A stretch of DNA of 64,000 bases from Paraburkholderia hospita. Lineage in GTDB: Bacteria > Pseudomonadota > Gammaproteobacteria > Burkholderiales > Burkholderiaceae. The translations under genes were made by a program, and so were the position numbers. Below are positions 40,001-46,110 of the stretch, piece after piece. The notes below the pieces were generated by a model. The model had not been told where the DNA came from. It was given only the letters and a program-made list of their open reading frames with translations, and ran no database searches. How positions within the stretch are numbered: position 1 is the first letter of the stretch; each line of letters begins with the position of its first letter. The stretch lies in contig NZ_CP026106.1 in NCBI RefSeq assembly GCF_002902965.1, forward strand, positions 2,976,001-3,040,000. The letters run 5' to 3'.

Positions 40001-40440
40001 CGGCATCGGCGCCCGCGACCAATGCCGTGGCGCTCGGCGCGAACTCGGTGGCCGATCGCGACAACAGTGTCTCCATGGGCGCGGTTGGCTCCGAGCGGCA
40101 GATCACCAACGTCGCGGCAGGCACAGCGGCAACGGATGCCGTCAACCTCGGCCAGATGAACAGCGCGATCAGCGGCGTCTACAAGAGCATGCATGACATG
40201 GATCGCGACAACAAGCGCGGCATCGCGGCTGCGTCGGCGCTCAACATCGTCACGCCGTATCTGCCTGGCCGCACGACGCTCAATGCAGGCGTAGCCGGCT
40301 ATCGCGGCACGGCGGCGCTCGGTGTGGGCGTATCGCGCTGGAACGAGAAGGGCTCGGTGAACTACAACCTCGGCGTGTCGAGCGCGGGCGGCAACAGCAC
40401 GATCGTCCGCGCGGGTGTCGGCATCGTATTCGGCGACTGA
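31060..40440 (+). CDS. trimeric autotransporter adhesin, YadA/BpaA-like
   Basis: A 3,126-residue surface adhesin secreted by the type Vc route. It begins with an extended signal peptide (MNRTYKSVWNEAAGTYVAAAE, cleavage near residue 56). A Gly-rich spacer lies near residue 290. The passenger is a long series of YadA head repeats (SVAIGGNAQA, SVALGSNA), necks (ERQIVNVAAGSxNTDAVNxxQL) and coiled or beta stalk modules, with GGG(I/L)KYFHAN module starts recurring. The C-terminal 90 residues are the YadA anchor barrel, ending VRAGVGIVFGD. The ATG at 31060 is used; an upstream TTG in frame gives no signal-peptide advantage. An OmpA-like lipoprotein gene follows. A role in adhesion or biofilm is inferred from the family. 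Confidence 0.96.
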   Translation: MNRTYKSVWNEAAGTYVAAAENTRAQGRKSSRRALNIASAAIASAVTFGSYGAAWAADPGLTPKPTSSAANLSTPTPNSDWFCFLFWCGGSGSTTNITYNGVNAQDAYAYTYDRNNLKYFHVQSSLGDSSATGGDAIAIGGGAQANGVSKNGTTYGSEGANTGNGPIAIGGASLAQGATNIAVGVNAVADGLYHAVAVGGDADAADVYTVAIGGHSLASASTSTALGSHASALASGSVALGEGSVATRSNTVSVGKQGGERQITNVAAGSAGTDAVNVNQLNAAIAAGGGGGGESGGGGGGNTINLPPDLKYFHASSALADASAAGQETVAVGGNATALAANSVALGSNSVADRANTVSVGNDLTNRQITHLAAGTADTDAVNVGQLNTTVQNAITGGALPNLVVYDSVAHNALTLGGVGATQPVRLMNVAPGAITQNSTDAINGSQMFQLAQATQQGFNDVGNGMSALAQSTATALGGNSSANTPDGSITPPSYKIGDQTYHNVGEALDALAANGGGGGGSANSVNYDTAAHNVVTLGGTLAHAPVALTNVANGAINANSTDAINGKQMYATTSTVANAIGAGASVKADGTLAAPSYVISGVTYNNMGSAINAIGAVGQDVQITARYVKVTSTASQALSNGVETTAIGGAAYASGDRSVAIGTGARAQYDDSVALGSNAQVYESNTVSVGRKGGEKRVTNVADGVSATDAATVGQLTALQKALSTTSPIVHSMLLTDTSVLDYIKVSPNVMTGAPTSVSNDLNAMAIGPSANASGTNALAVGAGAGAARTGSTAVGSGAAALAVNSTVIGQGASTGFNALNGVSIGYMADAENANSLGFGSFSIAGGTGSVALGYNALVFTAATNAMALGTGATATTAGSIALGTGSIADRANTISVGNATAQRQIVNVAAGTANTDAVNVSQLRGVTSALGGGASVAGDGSVAKPSYVIGGTTYNDVGSALDAAAGSGSADAVKYDTAAHNRVTLGGTSATSPVKLTNVAAGSANSDAVNVKQLKDLGATVDTNGNVTNGFVAYDDATNANVTLKGASGTKIKNVAAGTLSTASMDAVNGSQLYQTNQNVANVSANVSTINTIVNNIAAGGGIKYFHANTTLADSQAGGADSVAIGGNAQATTTGSVALGSNARVTANNAVAIGYNAVADRANTVSVGASGAERQIVNVAAGSTNTDAVNLKQLKDLGATVDPNGNVTNGFVAYDDATKSKVTLGGVAATTPVKVANVAAGSANNDAVNVKQLKDLGATVDTSGNVTNGFVAYDDASKNTVTLKGASGTKITNVAPGAITSASKDAVNGSQLYQTNQNVANIGASVNNVTNYYNTLVEGGGIKYFHANSALGDSLASADDAIAIGGNAQASASASIALGANTHATAANAVALGSGSVADRANTISVGASGAERQVVNVAAGTANTDAVNVSQLKGITTVLGGGADVAADGSIRKPQYVINGTTYNDVGQAIDAAAQTGGTAVDAVRYDTSAHNKVTLGGISATSPVKLTNVAAGSANSDAVNVKQLKDLGANVDTNGNVTNGFVAYDDSTGASVTLKGASGTKIKNVVAGVLSESSMEAVNGSQLYQTNQNVANLAGNVNNMSDTLNNLNDGGGLKYFHANSALADSQAGGTNSVAIGGNAQATTADSVALGSNARTTAANAVALGSGSLADRANSVSVGAGGAERQIVNVAAGSQNTDAVNLKQLKDLGASFDNNGNVTSAFVAYDSAAKNKVTFGGVGATSTVKLSNVAAGSANTDAVNVKQLKDLGAAVDTNGNVTNGFVAYDDASKASVTLKGASGTKITNLIAGALNANSTDAVNGSQLYQTNQNVANVTNNLANLAGNVNNMSDTLNNLNDGGGLKYFHANSTLADSQAGGANSVAIGGNAQATTADSVALGSNARTTAANSVALGSGSLADRANSVSVGAGGAERQIVNVAAGSQNTDAVNLKQLKDLGASFDNNGNVTSAFVVYDTTAKNKVTFGGVGATSTVKLSNVAAGSANTDAVNVKQLKDLGATVDTNGNVTNAFVAYDDASKASVTLKGASGTKITNLIAGALNANSTDAVNGSQLYQTNQNVANIGASVNNVANYYNTLVEGGGIKYFHANSSLDDSLASGQDAIAIGGNAQANDTGAVSIGAGALADRSNSIAIGQNAQASAANSVALGANSSTTATLTTPAYQPGTTQLAGTTPVGEVSVGSTGNERRVTNVAAGAAETDAVNVSQLRSAVDASSSGVLAEAVVYDNAQHNSVTLGGTTATSPVALKNVAPGAIASGSRDAINGSQLYNVASTTAAALGGGAALGSDGKIAAPTYVISGNSYNDVGNALSAIGTAVDGATTYMKYFKVVPPSDPQLDAPAVATGVFAMALGAGAAANGPYTMALGSGSFAGAQFGVAIGYNARATFANSVAVGNGSQTTAENTVSVGTVQLQRRITNVADGIDSTDAVTMHQFSELQGQMLHATNAPRSMLLGAPNPLDFIAVSPTTTTTNMTLTSNDPNALAIGPGATSTAANTTSVGTLATAGGNKSTAVGAGAGAAREGATAVGQGSAALGINATVIGTGASTGFGAENAVALGYMASAIGAGSMSFGADADANGTGSIAFGNGSMTLTPATNSVALGANSVAARANTISVGSDTLQRQIVNVAAGTSNTDAVNVSQLKGITTVLGGGAGIASDGSVKKPVYTIGGQTYSDVGAALNAAAASGGGASPDAVSYDTAAHSRVTFGGATGAPVTLANVAPGLLAPNSTEAINGAQLYNTASTVAGALGSGATVGSDGKVKAPVYTIGGSTYNNVGTALSAVDSALATGGNPNGVVYDSSARSKVTLGGASASTPVTLTNLADAKADSDAVNLKQLKAAGIAVDPSTGLVTNALVAYDGASKSSVTFNAGGSPTHLKNVADAVDALDAVNLRQMQSYVSTQITNYTPTSTPLPVVNDLPVGTATGSDAIAIGNGANASGSGAIAIGARTATAGDQSVALGVAASAPATNAVALGANSVADRDNSVSMGAVGSERQITNVAAGTAATDAVNLGQMNSAISGVYKSMHDMDRDNKRGIAAASALNIVTPYLPGRTTLNAGVAGYRGTAALGVGVSRWNEKGSVNYNLGVSSAGGNSTIVRAGVGIVFGD
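35851..36588 (+). repeat. first copy of a 738-bp in-frame tandem repeat in the adhesin gene
   Basis: The sequence from GCAGGCAACGTCAACAAC at 35851 recurs at 36589. The period is 738 bp, exactly 246 codons. The copies differ at scattered, mainly silent positions, so this is a fairly recent duplication of one head-neck-stalk module. Confidence 0.85.
36589..37326 (+). repeat. second copy of the 738-bp tandem repeat
   Basis: Near-identical to 35851-36588 until about 37302, where it passes into a different module (ANIGASVNNV). Further, more diverged copies of the same module type start near 34366, 35080 and 37357. Confidence 0.85.
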
Positions 40441-40455
40441 TCCGTTGATCTGACC

Positions 40456-40489
40456 GGGCTGCGCGGCTCGACAAAGGGCCGCGCAGCCC
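40456..40489 (+). terminator. strong hairpin between the adhesin and OmpA-like genes
   Basis: GGGCTGCGCGGC (40456-40467) and GCCGCGCAGCCC (40478-40489) form a perfect 12-bp stem with a 10-nt loop. Only TTTCC follows, so it may terminate partially or stabilise the long adhesin mRNA. Confidence 0.55.
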
Positions 40490-40508
40490 TTTCCTGATGG
40501 AATCACAC

Positions 40509-41585
40509 ATGAAGCATTCATTGATGACGGGGGCGTGCGTCGCGTTGTCGGCGCTCGTCGCCGGCTGCGCGTCGACGGCCTCGCGCGACGCGCTGCAGGT
40601 GCAGAACCCAACCGTCCTGCAACGCGGGATCGGCGCGACGCAGGACAACACGGCAGGCGCGGCCACGCCCGCATGGCTCGGGACCTATCGCACCGCCGAC
40701 AACGCCCGCGCGATCGGTTCGATCCAGAAGCGTCTCGATGCGCTCGGCCCGCACAAGGACAACTATTTCGGCTTCAAGGCGCAATGCTGGCTCGACGCGG
40801 CGCGCGACGAGCGCTCGCACTGGAACCACTGGGGCTTCGTCGAAGAAGCCTTGCGCGAAGCCAGCCGTCTTGCGTCGGGACTCGAAACGGGCGGCGGCCT
40901 TGTCGCCGACAATCCGGATTTGCGCAGTTCGGTCGTGGTGCGGCCCGACGTCTGGAAGCAGATCCTGACGGCCAAGGCATCGCCCGCGTTTGCGTCCTGC
41001 GTGCCAGCACAGCGCCTGACCGCCTGCGACGAAGTCGGCATGATCCACGCGGGGCACGAGGCGTGGACACGCAATTTCACGGCCAGCGCGCAGCGCGTGG
41101 ACGACGTGACGAAGACCTTGCCGCAGATCGATGCGGCGCTTGCCGCGTGTACGCCGCCCGTCGCCGTGCAGCCCGTTGGACTCGCGCCGAAAGTCACGCT
41201 GGAAGGCGACGCAACGTTCGCGTTCGATCGCGGCGACATCGCGGGGTTGTTGCCCGCAGGCAAAGCCAGGCTGGATCAGCTGATCCGCGACATGAAGCAG
41301 GCCGGCGACGTGACGGCCATTCGCGTCGAAGGCTATACGGACCGGCTGGGCAGCGACGCGCTTAACCGGCGGCTATCCGCGACGCGTGCGGAGACGGTGA
41401 AGCGCTACCTCACGGCGAGCGGCATCGACGCGCCGGTCAGCGCGCAAGGTATGAGCAGCGCGAATCCGCTCGTGCAATGCGACGAGCGCAACCAGCAGCA
41501 ATTGATCCGCTGCCTCGCGCCCAACCGGCGCGTCGAGCTGAGCTTTACGCGCGGTGGTTCGGCCTCCACCGCTCCCGCGCGATAA
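40509..41585 (+). CDS. OmpA-family outer-membrane lipoprotein
   Basis: A 358-residue lipoprotein. The signal peptide ends in the lipobox LVAG-Cys (about residues 17-21). The middle region (60-220) is helical and of unknown function. The C-terminal OmpA domain (about 235-350) has the peptidoglycan-binding pattern VEGYTDRLGSDALNRRLSATRAETVKRYL and NRRVELSF. The ATG at 40509 is preferred over that at 40497 because it begins the signal peptide directly. It follows the adhesin by 68 bp and may assist its trimer assembly or anchor the wall, as small inner- or outer-membrane partners do for other trimeric autotransporters; that role is inferred. Confidence 0.88.
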   Translation: MKHSLMTGACVALSALVAGCASTASRDALQVQNPTVLQRGIGATQDNTAGAATPAWLGTYRTADNARAIGSIQKRLDALGPHKDNYFGFKAQCWLDAARDERSHWNHWGFVEEALREASRLASGLETGGGLVADNPDLRSSVVVRPDVWKQILTAKASPAFASCVPAQRLTACDEVGMIHAGHEAWTRNFTASAQRVDDVTKTLPQIDAALAACTPPVAVQPVGLAPKVTLEGDATFAFDRGDIAGLLPAGKARLDQLIRDMKQAGDVTAIRVEGYTDRLGSDALNRRLSATRAETVKRYLTASGIDAPVSAQGMSSANPLVQCDERNQQQLIRCLAPNRRVELSFTRGGSASTAPAR

Positions 41586-41628
41586 CCCGCTAACAGCCGA
41601 CGCGTGGCGCGTTTGCGCGACGCACGGC

Positions 41629-41943
41629 TTAGCTCGTCGGGTCCCCTCGGGCGCGCAACGCAATGCCGAATGCGCGCTCGGCCTGCATCAGCAGCAAGCG
41701 GACGTGTCCGATGTCACTCGCCTGCGCCACTTTTTCCAGCGACGCGCACAATGCCAAGGCAGGCTCATCGCCCGCGAGCCGCGCCGATCCCTTCAGCCTG
41801 TGTGCGAGATACGCGACACGCGAGGCGTCGTCGAGATCGACTGCATCGAGCGCTGCGCGCAGATCCGCTTGCACGCTTTGCAGCAGCATTGTTTGAAGAT
41901 CGCCCGGCCCTTCGGCAAGCACACGCGTCCATCCATCCGCCAT
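41629..41943 (-). CDS. stand-alone Hpt phosphotransfer protein
   Basis: A 104-residue helical protein with the Hpt motif AHRLKGSARLAG. His48 is the expected phosphorylated residue and Lys51-Gly52-Ser53 follow, as in the family. There are no other domains. It lies 16 bp downstream of a LuxR-type response regulator on the same strand, so the two are probably one transcript. It could pass phosphate between a hybrid kinase receiver and this regulator. It converges with the OmpA-like gene. Confidence 0.85.
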   Translation of the reverse strand: MADGWTRVLAEGPGDLQTMLLQSVQADLRAALDAVDLDDASRVAYLAHRLKGSARLAGDEPALALCASLEKVAQASDIGHVRLLLMQAERAFGIALRARGDPTS

Positions 41944-41959
41944 CGACGTTCACCCGTTG

Positions 41960-42589
41960 CTAGTTCGTCAGCCCGTTTGTCTTCGCGTACTCGACCAGAT
42001 CGACGACGTTCTGCAATTCGAGCTTTTGCATAAGACGTATCTTGTACGTACTGATTGTCTTGGGACTCAGATTCATCGAAGCTGCGATATCAACATTGCT
42101 CTGACCGCGAATCAACCGGTGCAGCACCGATGTTTCGCGCCGCGACAACGCGACGCCCGCCGGCTCGACCAGCTCGGAGGAAAAGCAGGTATAGCCGATC
42201 ATCACCAGTCTCAAGCTGGCGATCAGTTCATCAGGATCGCGAAGCTTGCTGACGAAGCCATGCGCGCCGGCTCTGCGAACGTGCATAGCATTGAGCCGCT
42301 CGTCGACGGACGAGAAGGCGAGCACGCGCAAGTCAGGGCGCGCGTCGCGCAGCCGCGCGATCAGATCGAGCCCGTCGCCATCGGGAAGGCGCAGGTCGAC
42401 GATCGCGAGCGCAGGCTCCGTCGTGGCCGCTGACGCCAGCGCTTCGGCCACGGAACCCGCCTCGGCAACCATGTCGAAATCGTTCGATTCATCGAGAACG
42501 TGTCGCAGCGCGCGCCGCATCACCGGATGATCGTCGACCACCAGCGTCCTAAAACGCTTGGAATTATGAGAGATATCGATTGGATTCAA
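41960..42589 (-). CDS. LuxR/NarL-family response regulator, RcsB-like
   Basis: A 209-residue regulator with an N-terminal receiver and a C-terminal LuxR helix-turn-helix. The receiver has Asp19 and Asp20 in VVDDHP, phospho-acceptor Asp65 in IVDLRLPDGDG and Lys115 in FVSKLRD. The helix-turn-helix (about 148-205) has LSRRETSVLHRLIRGQSNVDIAASMNLS. The spacing and the C-terminal domain resemble RcsB/BvgA-type proteins. It is transcribed divergently from the second regulator at 42754, and an RcsB-box-like site lies 10 bp before its start codon. Confidence 0.92.
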   Translation of the reverse strand: MNPIDISHNSKRFRTLVVDDHPVMRRALRHVLDESNDFDMVAEAGSVAEALASAATTEPALAIVDLRLPDGDGLDLIARLRDARPDLRVLAFSSVDERLNAMHVRRAGAHGFVSKLRDPDELIASLRLVMIGYTCFSSELVEPAGVALSRRETSVLHRLIRGQSNVDIAASMNLSPKTISTYKIRLMQKLELQNVVDLVEYAKTNGLTN

Positions 42590-42599
42590 AGTAAGAATG

Positions 42600-42613
42600 T
42601 AGGACCTGTCTTA
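42600..42613 (-). promoter_or_regulatory. RcsB-box-like site between divergent response regulators
   Basis: Read on the minus strand the 14-mer is TAAGACAGGTCCTA. Its outer five bases on each side equal the half-sites of the RcsAB box (TAAGA, 4 bp, TCCTA). Another TAAGA lies at 42592-42596. A target for one of the adjacent RcsB-like regulators is the natural reading, but binding is untested. Confidence 0.45.
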
Positions 42614-42753
42614 CGATAGATAGTGAGCGGTCTCTATACTTAATCAGTAATCCATAGTTCACCGCTTTGCTAGAATCGTACATGATTTTTCCTGCAGTGA
42701 TATCTCAGAAGACAGCAAGTTTTCGGTTCACGATGATAAGAAATGGGACAAAG

Positions 42754-43362
42754 ATGAAAAGAATTGTCATCGTTGATGACCACCCAATGATTCGCGGCGC
42801 AATCGCAAGTGTGTTCCGATCAGATCCGGAACTGCAGATCGTAGGAGAGTCTGGCGACGGCGAGGAAGGATTGAGAATGGTCCTATCTCTGAATCCGGAT
42901 CTGGTCGTGCTCGATCTGGATTTGCCTAGCCTCGATGGGCTGTCGATGATCCGCCGCATTCGCGCGCAAGACGATGGCATGCACATACTCGTGCTGTCCG
43001 CGAAGCCGGATCACGTGATGTCGCTGCATACGCAACAAGCGGGCGCGAACGGCTACGTTAGCAAGGGCCGCGAACTGACGGAAATGCTGACGGCCGCACG
43101 CACGGTGCTGCTCGGTTTCGACTGCTTTCCCGCGCACGCGCCGCATACGGGCAAGGCGGGCGGCCTCGATGTGCTGTCGCCGCGCGAGATGGAAGTGCTG
43201 CAGTATCTCGCGCGCGGCATCAGCAACAAGGAAATCGCGAGCCGCCTGTTTCTCAGCGACAAGACGGTCAGCACGTACAAAACGCGACTGTACGAAAAGC
43301 TGGGGCTGTCGTCGCTCGCCGCGCTGATCGAGTTTGCGACGCTGAACAAGCTGATCGACTGA
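42754..43362 (+). CDS. LuxR/NarL-family response regulator, BvgA/EvgA-like
   Basis: A 202-residue regulator. The receiver has Asp8/Asp9 (VDDHPMIRG), phospho-acceptor Asp54 (VLDLDLPSLDG) and Lys104 (YVSKGRE). The LuxR helix-turn-helix (about 138-198) has LSPREMEVLQYLARGISNKEIASRL. The ATG at 42754 is chosen for the GGGA 5 bp upstream and the direct start of the receiver; the frame is open further upstream. The hybrid kinase-like gene follows after 9 bp, so it is its likely partner, as in bvgAS and evgAS. Confidence 0.92.
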   Translation: MKRIVIVDDHPMIRGAIASVFRSDPELQIVGESGDGEEGLRMVLSLNPDLVVLDLDLPSLDGLSMIRRIRAQDDGMHILVLSAKPDHVMSLHTQQAGANGYVSKGRELTEMLTAARTVLLGFDCFPAHAPHTGKAGGLDVLSPREMEVLQYLARGISNKEIASRLFLSDKTVSTYKTRLYEKLGLSSLAALIEFATLNKLID

Positions 43363-43371
43363 CGCGCCAGC

Positions 43372-45471
43372 ATGAACCCGCGTCCGTCCGGCATCGCATC
43401 GTTGCTCGCCCGCACGTTCGGCTGGCGCACGTCCATCGGGGCGCTCGGGCTGTTCGGATCGTTCGCCGCGTGGGACGAGCCGCTTGCGGGCACCACGGCA
43501 GCGATGCTGCTTCTGCTGGCGCGCGGCCTGCGCACCGCCGCACGGGCCGACGAGGAACGGCGCGCACTGATGCTCGAGATCGACTATCTGGACGCGTCGC
43601 TGCGTGAGGCGCAGCGGGACAACGCGGCGCACACGGCGGAATTCGCCCGCTCGCAGGAAGAAGCCGCTCAGGCCGTGCACGCGGCGGCGCACGACGAACA
43701 CGTCGATACGCTGCGACTTGCGCGGCGCAGGATCGTGCCGTGCGTACAGGCGTTGTGCGAGCGTCTCGATACCGATGCAGGCTACGCGAACTTCGGGGTC
43801 GGGGCGCTTCGCTGCGCGGCCGAAACGCTCGCGCTCGTCGCGCAGGACACGCTCGACGACATTCCTCCCGCCGATCGCGATATCGTCTTCGATGAAGACG
43901 CCGTCGATCTGCGCGAGCTGATCGACGGCGTCGCGCTGCTCGTCGCGCCTGTCGCGGCACGCAAGCCATCGCGGCTGCAAGCGTGTATCGACCGATCGGT
44001 TGCGGCGTGCGTACTCGCCGACCGCGCGCGGCTCGGCCAGGTCGTGCACAACCTGCTTGCCTACGCGATCGAAACGGCAGGCGCGGGCGTCGTCACGCTC
44101 GCTACGCGCGCGGAGTCGCTGAACGCAGGCGCGCAGCGTATCGTGATCGGCATCAACGGCGCGGCATCGACGTCGAACGACACGCACTCGCGCGCGCCCC
44201 GCTTGCGCGGGCATCAGGCGATAGCGGAACCCGCGGATGTGCGCGAGCATCCCGACCTCATGCTAGCCCGCGTGATCGCGCGAAAGATGGGCGGTGACAT
44301 CACGATCCTCGAAAGCAAGAGCGTTGGCGTCTGCGTCGCGCTCCATGCGCCGTTCACGATCGAGCGTCACGACTGGCCCGTGCCGGAGCACGAGCGTCGC
44401 TTTGCCGTCGTCGACATCGAAGCGTATGAAGATCGCGTGGCGATTTGCGAGTTGCTGAAAAAGCTTGGCATCACGACGTTGCCGTCCGATGCGCACCCGC
44501 CCGTGCGCATCGACTTCCGCTTTGCCGAAGCTGGGCAGCCGCCGTCGCCGCATGGCGAGAGGCGCATCATCGTCGTCACGCGCGACGCTTTGCCGGGCGG
44601 CATGCACGAACGCGGCGGCGTGATCGAGTTGTCGCTCAATCCCTTGTCGTGGACAGCGCTCAGACGCATCTGCGGCGCGCGCGGCGACGCGCCTGCCGTG
44701 CGCGCCGTGTCCGTCCAGGCGCCTGCCCGTCCTTCGTCGGGACAACCGACCATCCTCGTCACCGACGACAACGAGGTCAATCGCAAAGTGCTCGCCCGGC
44801 AACTCGACGTGCTCGGATACCGCTGCCTCGTCGCCAGCTCGGGCGACGAAGCGCTCGACGTGCTGAGCCGCGAAGCCGTCGATCTGCTCGTCACCGATCT
44901 GCAGATGCCCGGCATGAGTGGCGTGGAGCTCGCCCGTCACGTTCGCGCGACGTCCGGCGGTTCGGGATCTGCCGTGCCGATAATCCTGCTGTCGGCAAAT
45001 GCCGACGCGAAGCTGACCCGCACGGAGCGCGCACTGTTCGGCGCGACGCTCGTCAAGACGGCCGGATTGAGCGCGCTCGACGCCGCCCTGAGGCGTCTGC
45101 TTCCCGCCACGTCGCGACATCGCGCGGCACGTCTCGAGCGTTACGACTACACCGCGCTCGATTCGCTCGCTGAGCAAGGCGTGGACGTCGGTGGCCTGCT
45201 GCGCGACTGGCAGCAGTCGATGGAAAACGACCTCGTGCATCTGGAGGAGCGCCGCGCATCGGGCGATGAGCCAGGCGTGCGCCGCGTGCTGCATAAGCTC
45301 GCAGGCGCGGTCGGGGTGGTCGGCAATCGCGGCCTGGTGAGTGCGCTGCAACGGGCGAGCGACGCGCAGGAACCTGTCGACAGCGTGTTGATCGACGGAC
45401 TCGTCGAGCGGATGAAAGCGCAGATGACGGAGCTTGATGGTCACGGTGCCCAGCGGAGATCCGGACCGTAA
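43372..45471 (+). CDS. hybrid histidine kinase-like protein with receiver and Hpt domains; kinase core degenerate
   Basis: A 699-residue protein. Two short hydrophobic stretches (about 21-34 and 40-52) give a minimal membrane hairpin without a large sensor domain, and a coiled coil follows (58-105). The region where a HisKA phospho-acceptor helix would lie has no H-E/D-x-x-x-P motif. The ATPase-like domain (about 176-328) keeps VVHNLLAYA (Asn227) but has Tyr231 where the second N-box Asn belongs, and its glycine loops are poor. The receiver (about 459-577) is intact: Asp465/466, Asp509 in VTDLQMPGMSG and Lys562. The Hpt domain has His641 in LHKLAGAVG. It resembles BvgS-type phosphorelays but may have lost kinase activity. 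Confidence 0.82.
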   Translation: MNPRPSGIASLLARTFGWRTSIGALGLFGSFAAWDEPLAGTTAAMLLLLARGLRTAARADEERRALMLEIDYLDASLREAQRDNAAHTAEFARSQEEAAQAVHAAAHDEHVDTLRLARRRIVPCVQALCERLDTDAGYANFGVGALRCAAETLALVAQDTLDDIPPADRDIVFDEDAVDLRELIDGVALLVAPVAARKPSRLQACIDRSVAACVLADRARLGQVVHNLLAYAIETAGAGVVTLATRAESLNAGAQRIVIGINGAASTSNDTHSRAPRLRGHQAIAEPADVREHPDLMLARVIARKMGGDITILESKSVGVCVALHAPFTIERHDWPVPEHERRFAVVDIEAYEDRVAICELLKKLGITTLPSDAHPPVRIDFRFAEAGQPPSPHGERRIIVVTRDALPGGMHERGGVIELSLNPLSWTALRRICGARGDAPAVRAVSVQAPARPSSGQPTILVTDDNEVNRKVLARQLDVLGYRCLVASSGDEALDVLSREAVDLLVTDLQMPGMSGVELARHVRATSGGSGSAVPIILLSANADAKLTRTERALFGATLVKTAGLSALDAALRRLLPATSRHRAARLERYDYTALDSLAEQGVDVGGLLRDWQQSMENDLVHLEERRASGDEPGVRRVLHKLAGAVGVVGNRGLVSALQRASDAQEPVDSVLIDGLVERMKAQMTELDGHGAQRRSGP

Positions 45472-45489
45472 CACGGCACGCTCATGACG

Positions 45490-45610
45490 ACAAAAAGCCC
45501 GCAGAACGCGGGCCCAAACACCACGAGACACGGTGGAGACGATCTGAGAACCGTGCGCGGTTAGCGCGGCTGGTCGATGTAGCCCCGGGGAAGGCCGCTC
45601 AGACACGCTA
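45490..45610 (-). ncRNA. candidate small RNA after the hybrid kinase gene
   Basis: The minus strand has CTGCCA (45644-45639), 16 bp and TATACT (45622-45617), predicting a start near 45610. It ends with a terminator hairpin GCCCGC-GTTCT-GCGGGC (45513-45497) followed by TTTTTG. The roughly 120-nt RNA can form GCGGC/GCCGC around a CCCCGGGG core, and CACGGT/ACCGTG. A frame crosses it from GTG at 45606 but runs antisense into the kinase gene. It could alternatively be the 3' end of the RR-Hpt transcript coming from 46748. Confidence 0.45.
45497..45513 (-). terminator. intrinsic terminator on the minus strand
   Basis: A 6-bp GC stem with a 5-nt loop. On the minus strand it is followed by five T. 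It is the first terminator met by transcripts from the Hpt gene at 45733 and ends the candidate small RNA. Confidence 0.7.
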
Positions 45611-45732
45611 TTGATCAGTATAGGGTGCGGTTTCGTCTTGGCAGGAGAAAATGCCTGTTTCGCCGCATATAAGTATTAATTGCTGCACAGCCAACGATAG
45701 ACACAGCGTCACGCCGTGAACTCTTCAGTCTG

Positions 45733-46110
45733 TCATGCAAGCAGTGCGTCGAGCTGTTCGTTCAAGGCCGTGATCGCTTCCGTCACGCCCGGCAGCAACG
45801 CGACGGCCGTCAGCGCGTCGTGCTCGAGCGCGGCACGCTCCAGACGCAGCGCCAGTGCGGTTTCCCGTCGGCATTGCAACATCCGCAACGAACCCGCCAG
45901 ACGATGCGCGGCGTGGCCCAGTTCGCTCCATGCTTCGCTGTGACGAGCCGCCGACATGTAGAGAAGCGTTGCGTGGTTCGTTTTAATGAGCGCGCTCGTC
46001 ACGTCCCGCGCAACAGTGCGATCCCCGAGCGCGAGCGCATTGATTCGTTCCCGCAGCGCATTCATGTCCGCCGCGCGGCCGGACACGCTGCGCGAGCATG
46101 CCGCCGTCAT
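45733..46110 (-). CDS. second stand-alone Hpt phosphotransfer protein
   Basis: A 125-residue helical protein with the Hpt motif HAAHRLAGSLRML and phospho-acceptor His69. The common Lys after the His-x-Leu is replaced by Ala (HRLAGS). It begins within the stop of the adjacent response regulator (4-bp ATGA overlap), so the two are co-translated. This repeats the RR-then-Hpt order seen at 42589-41629, though the sequences are clearly diverged. Confidence 0.84.
   Translation of the reverse strand: MTAACSRSVSGRAADMNALRERINALALGDRTVARDVTSALIKTNHATLLYMSAARHSEAWSELGHAAHRLAGSLRMLQCRRETALALRLERAALEHDALTAVALLPGVTEAITALNEQLDALLA

Noticed and set aside
38542..40674. Long minus-strand frames under the adhesin gene, including 710 codons here and 527 codons at 34408-35991
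   Set aside because: The adhesin's repeats create periodic stop-free antisense frames; the translations are Arg/Ala/Asp repeats without a start signal.
44263..45606. 447-codon minus-strand frame starting with GTG inside the small RNA candidate
   Set aside because: Almost all of it is antisense to the hybrid kinase-like gene, and the start lies within a structured RNA with its own terminator.
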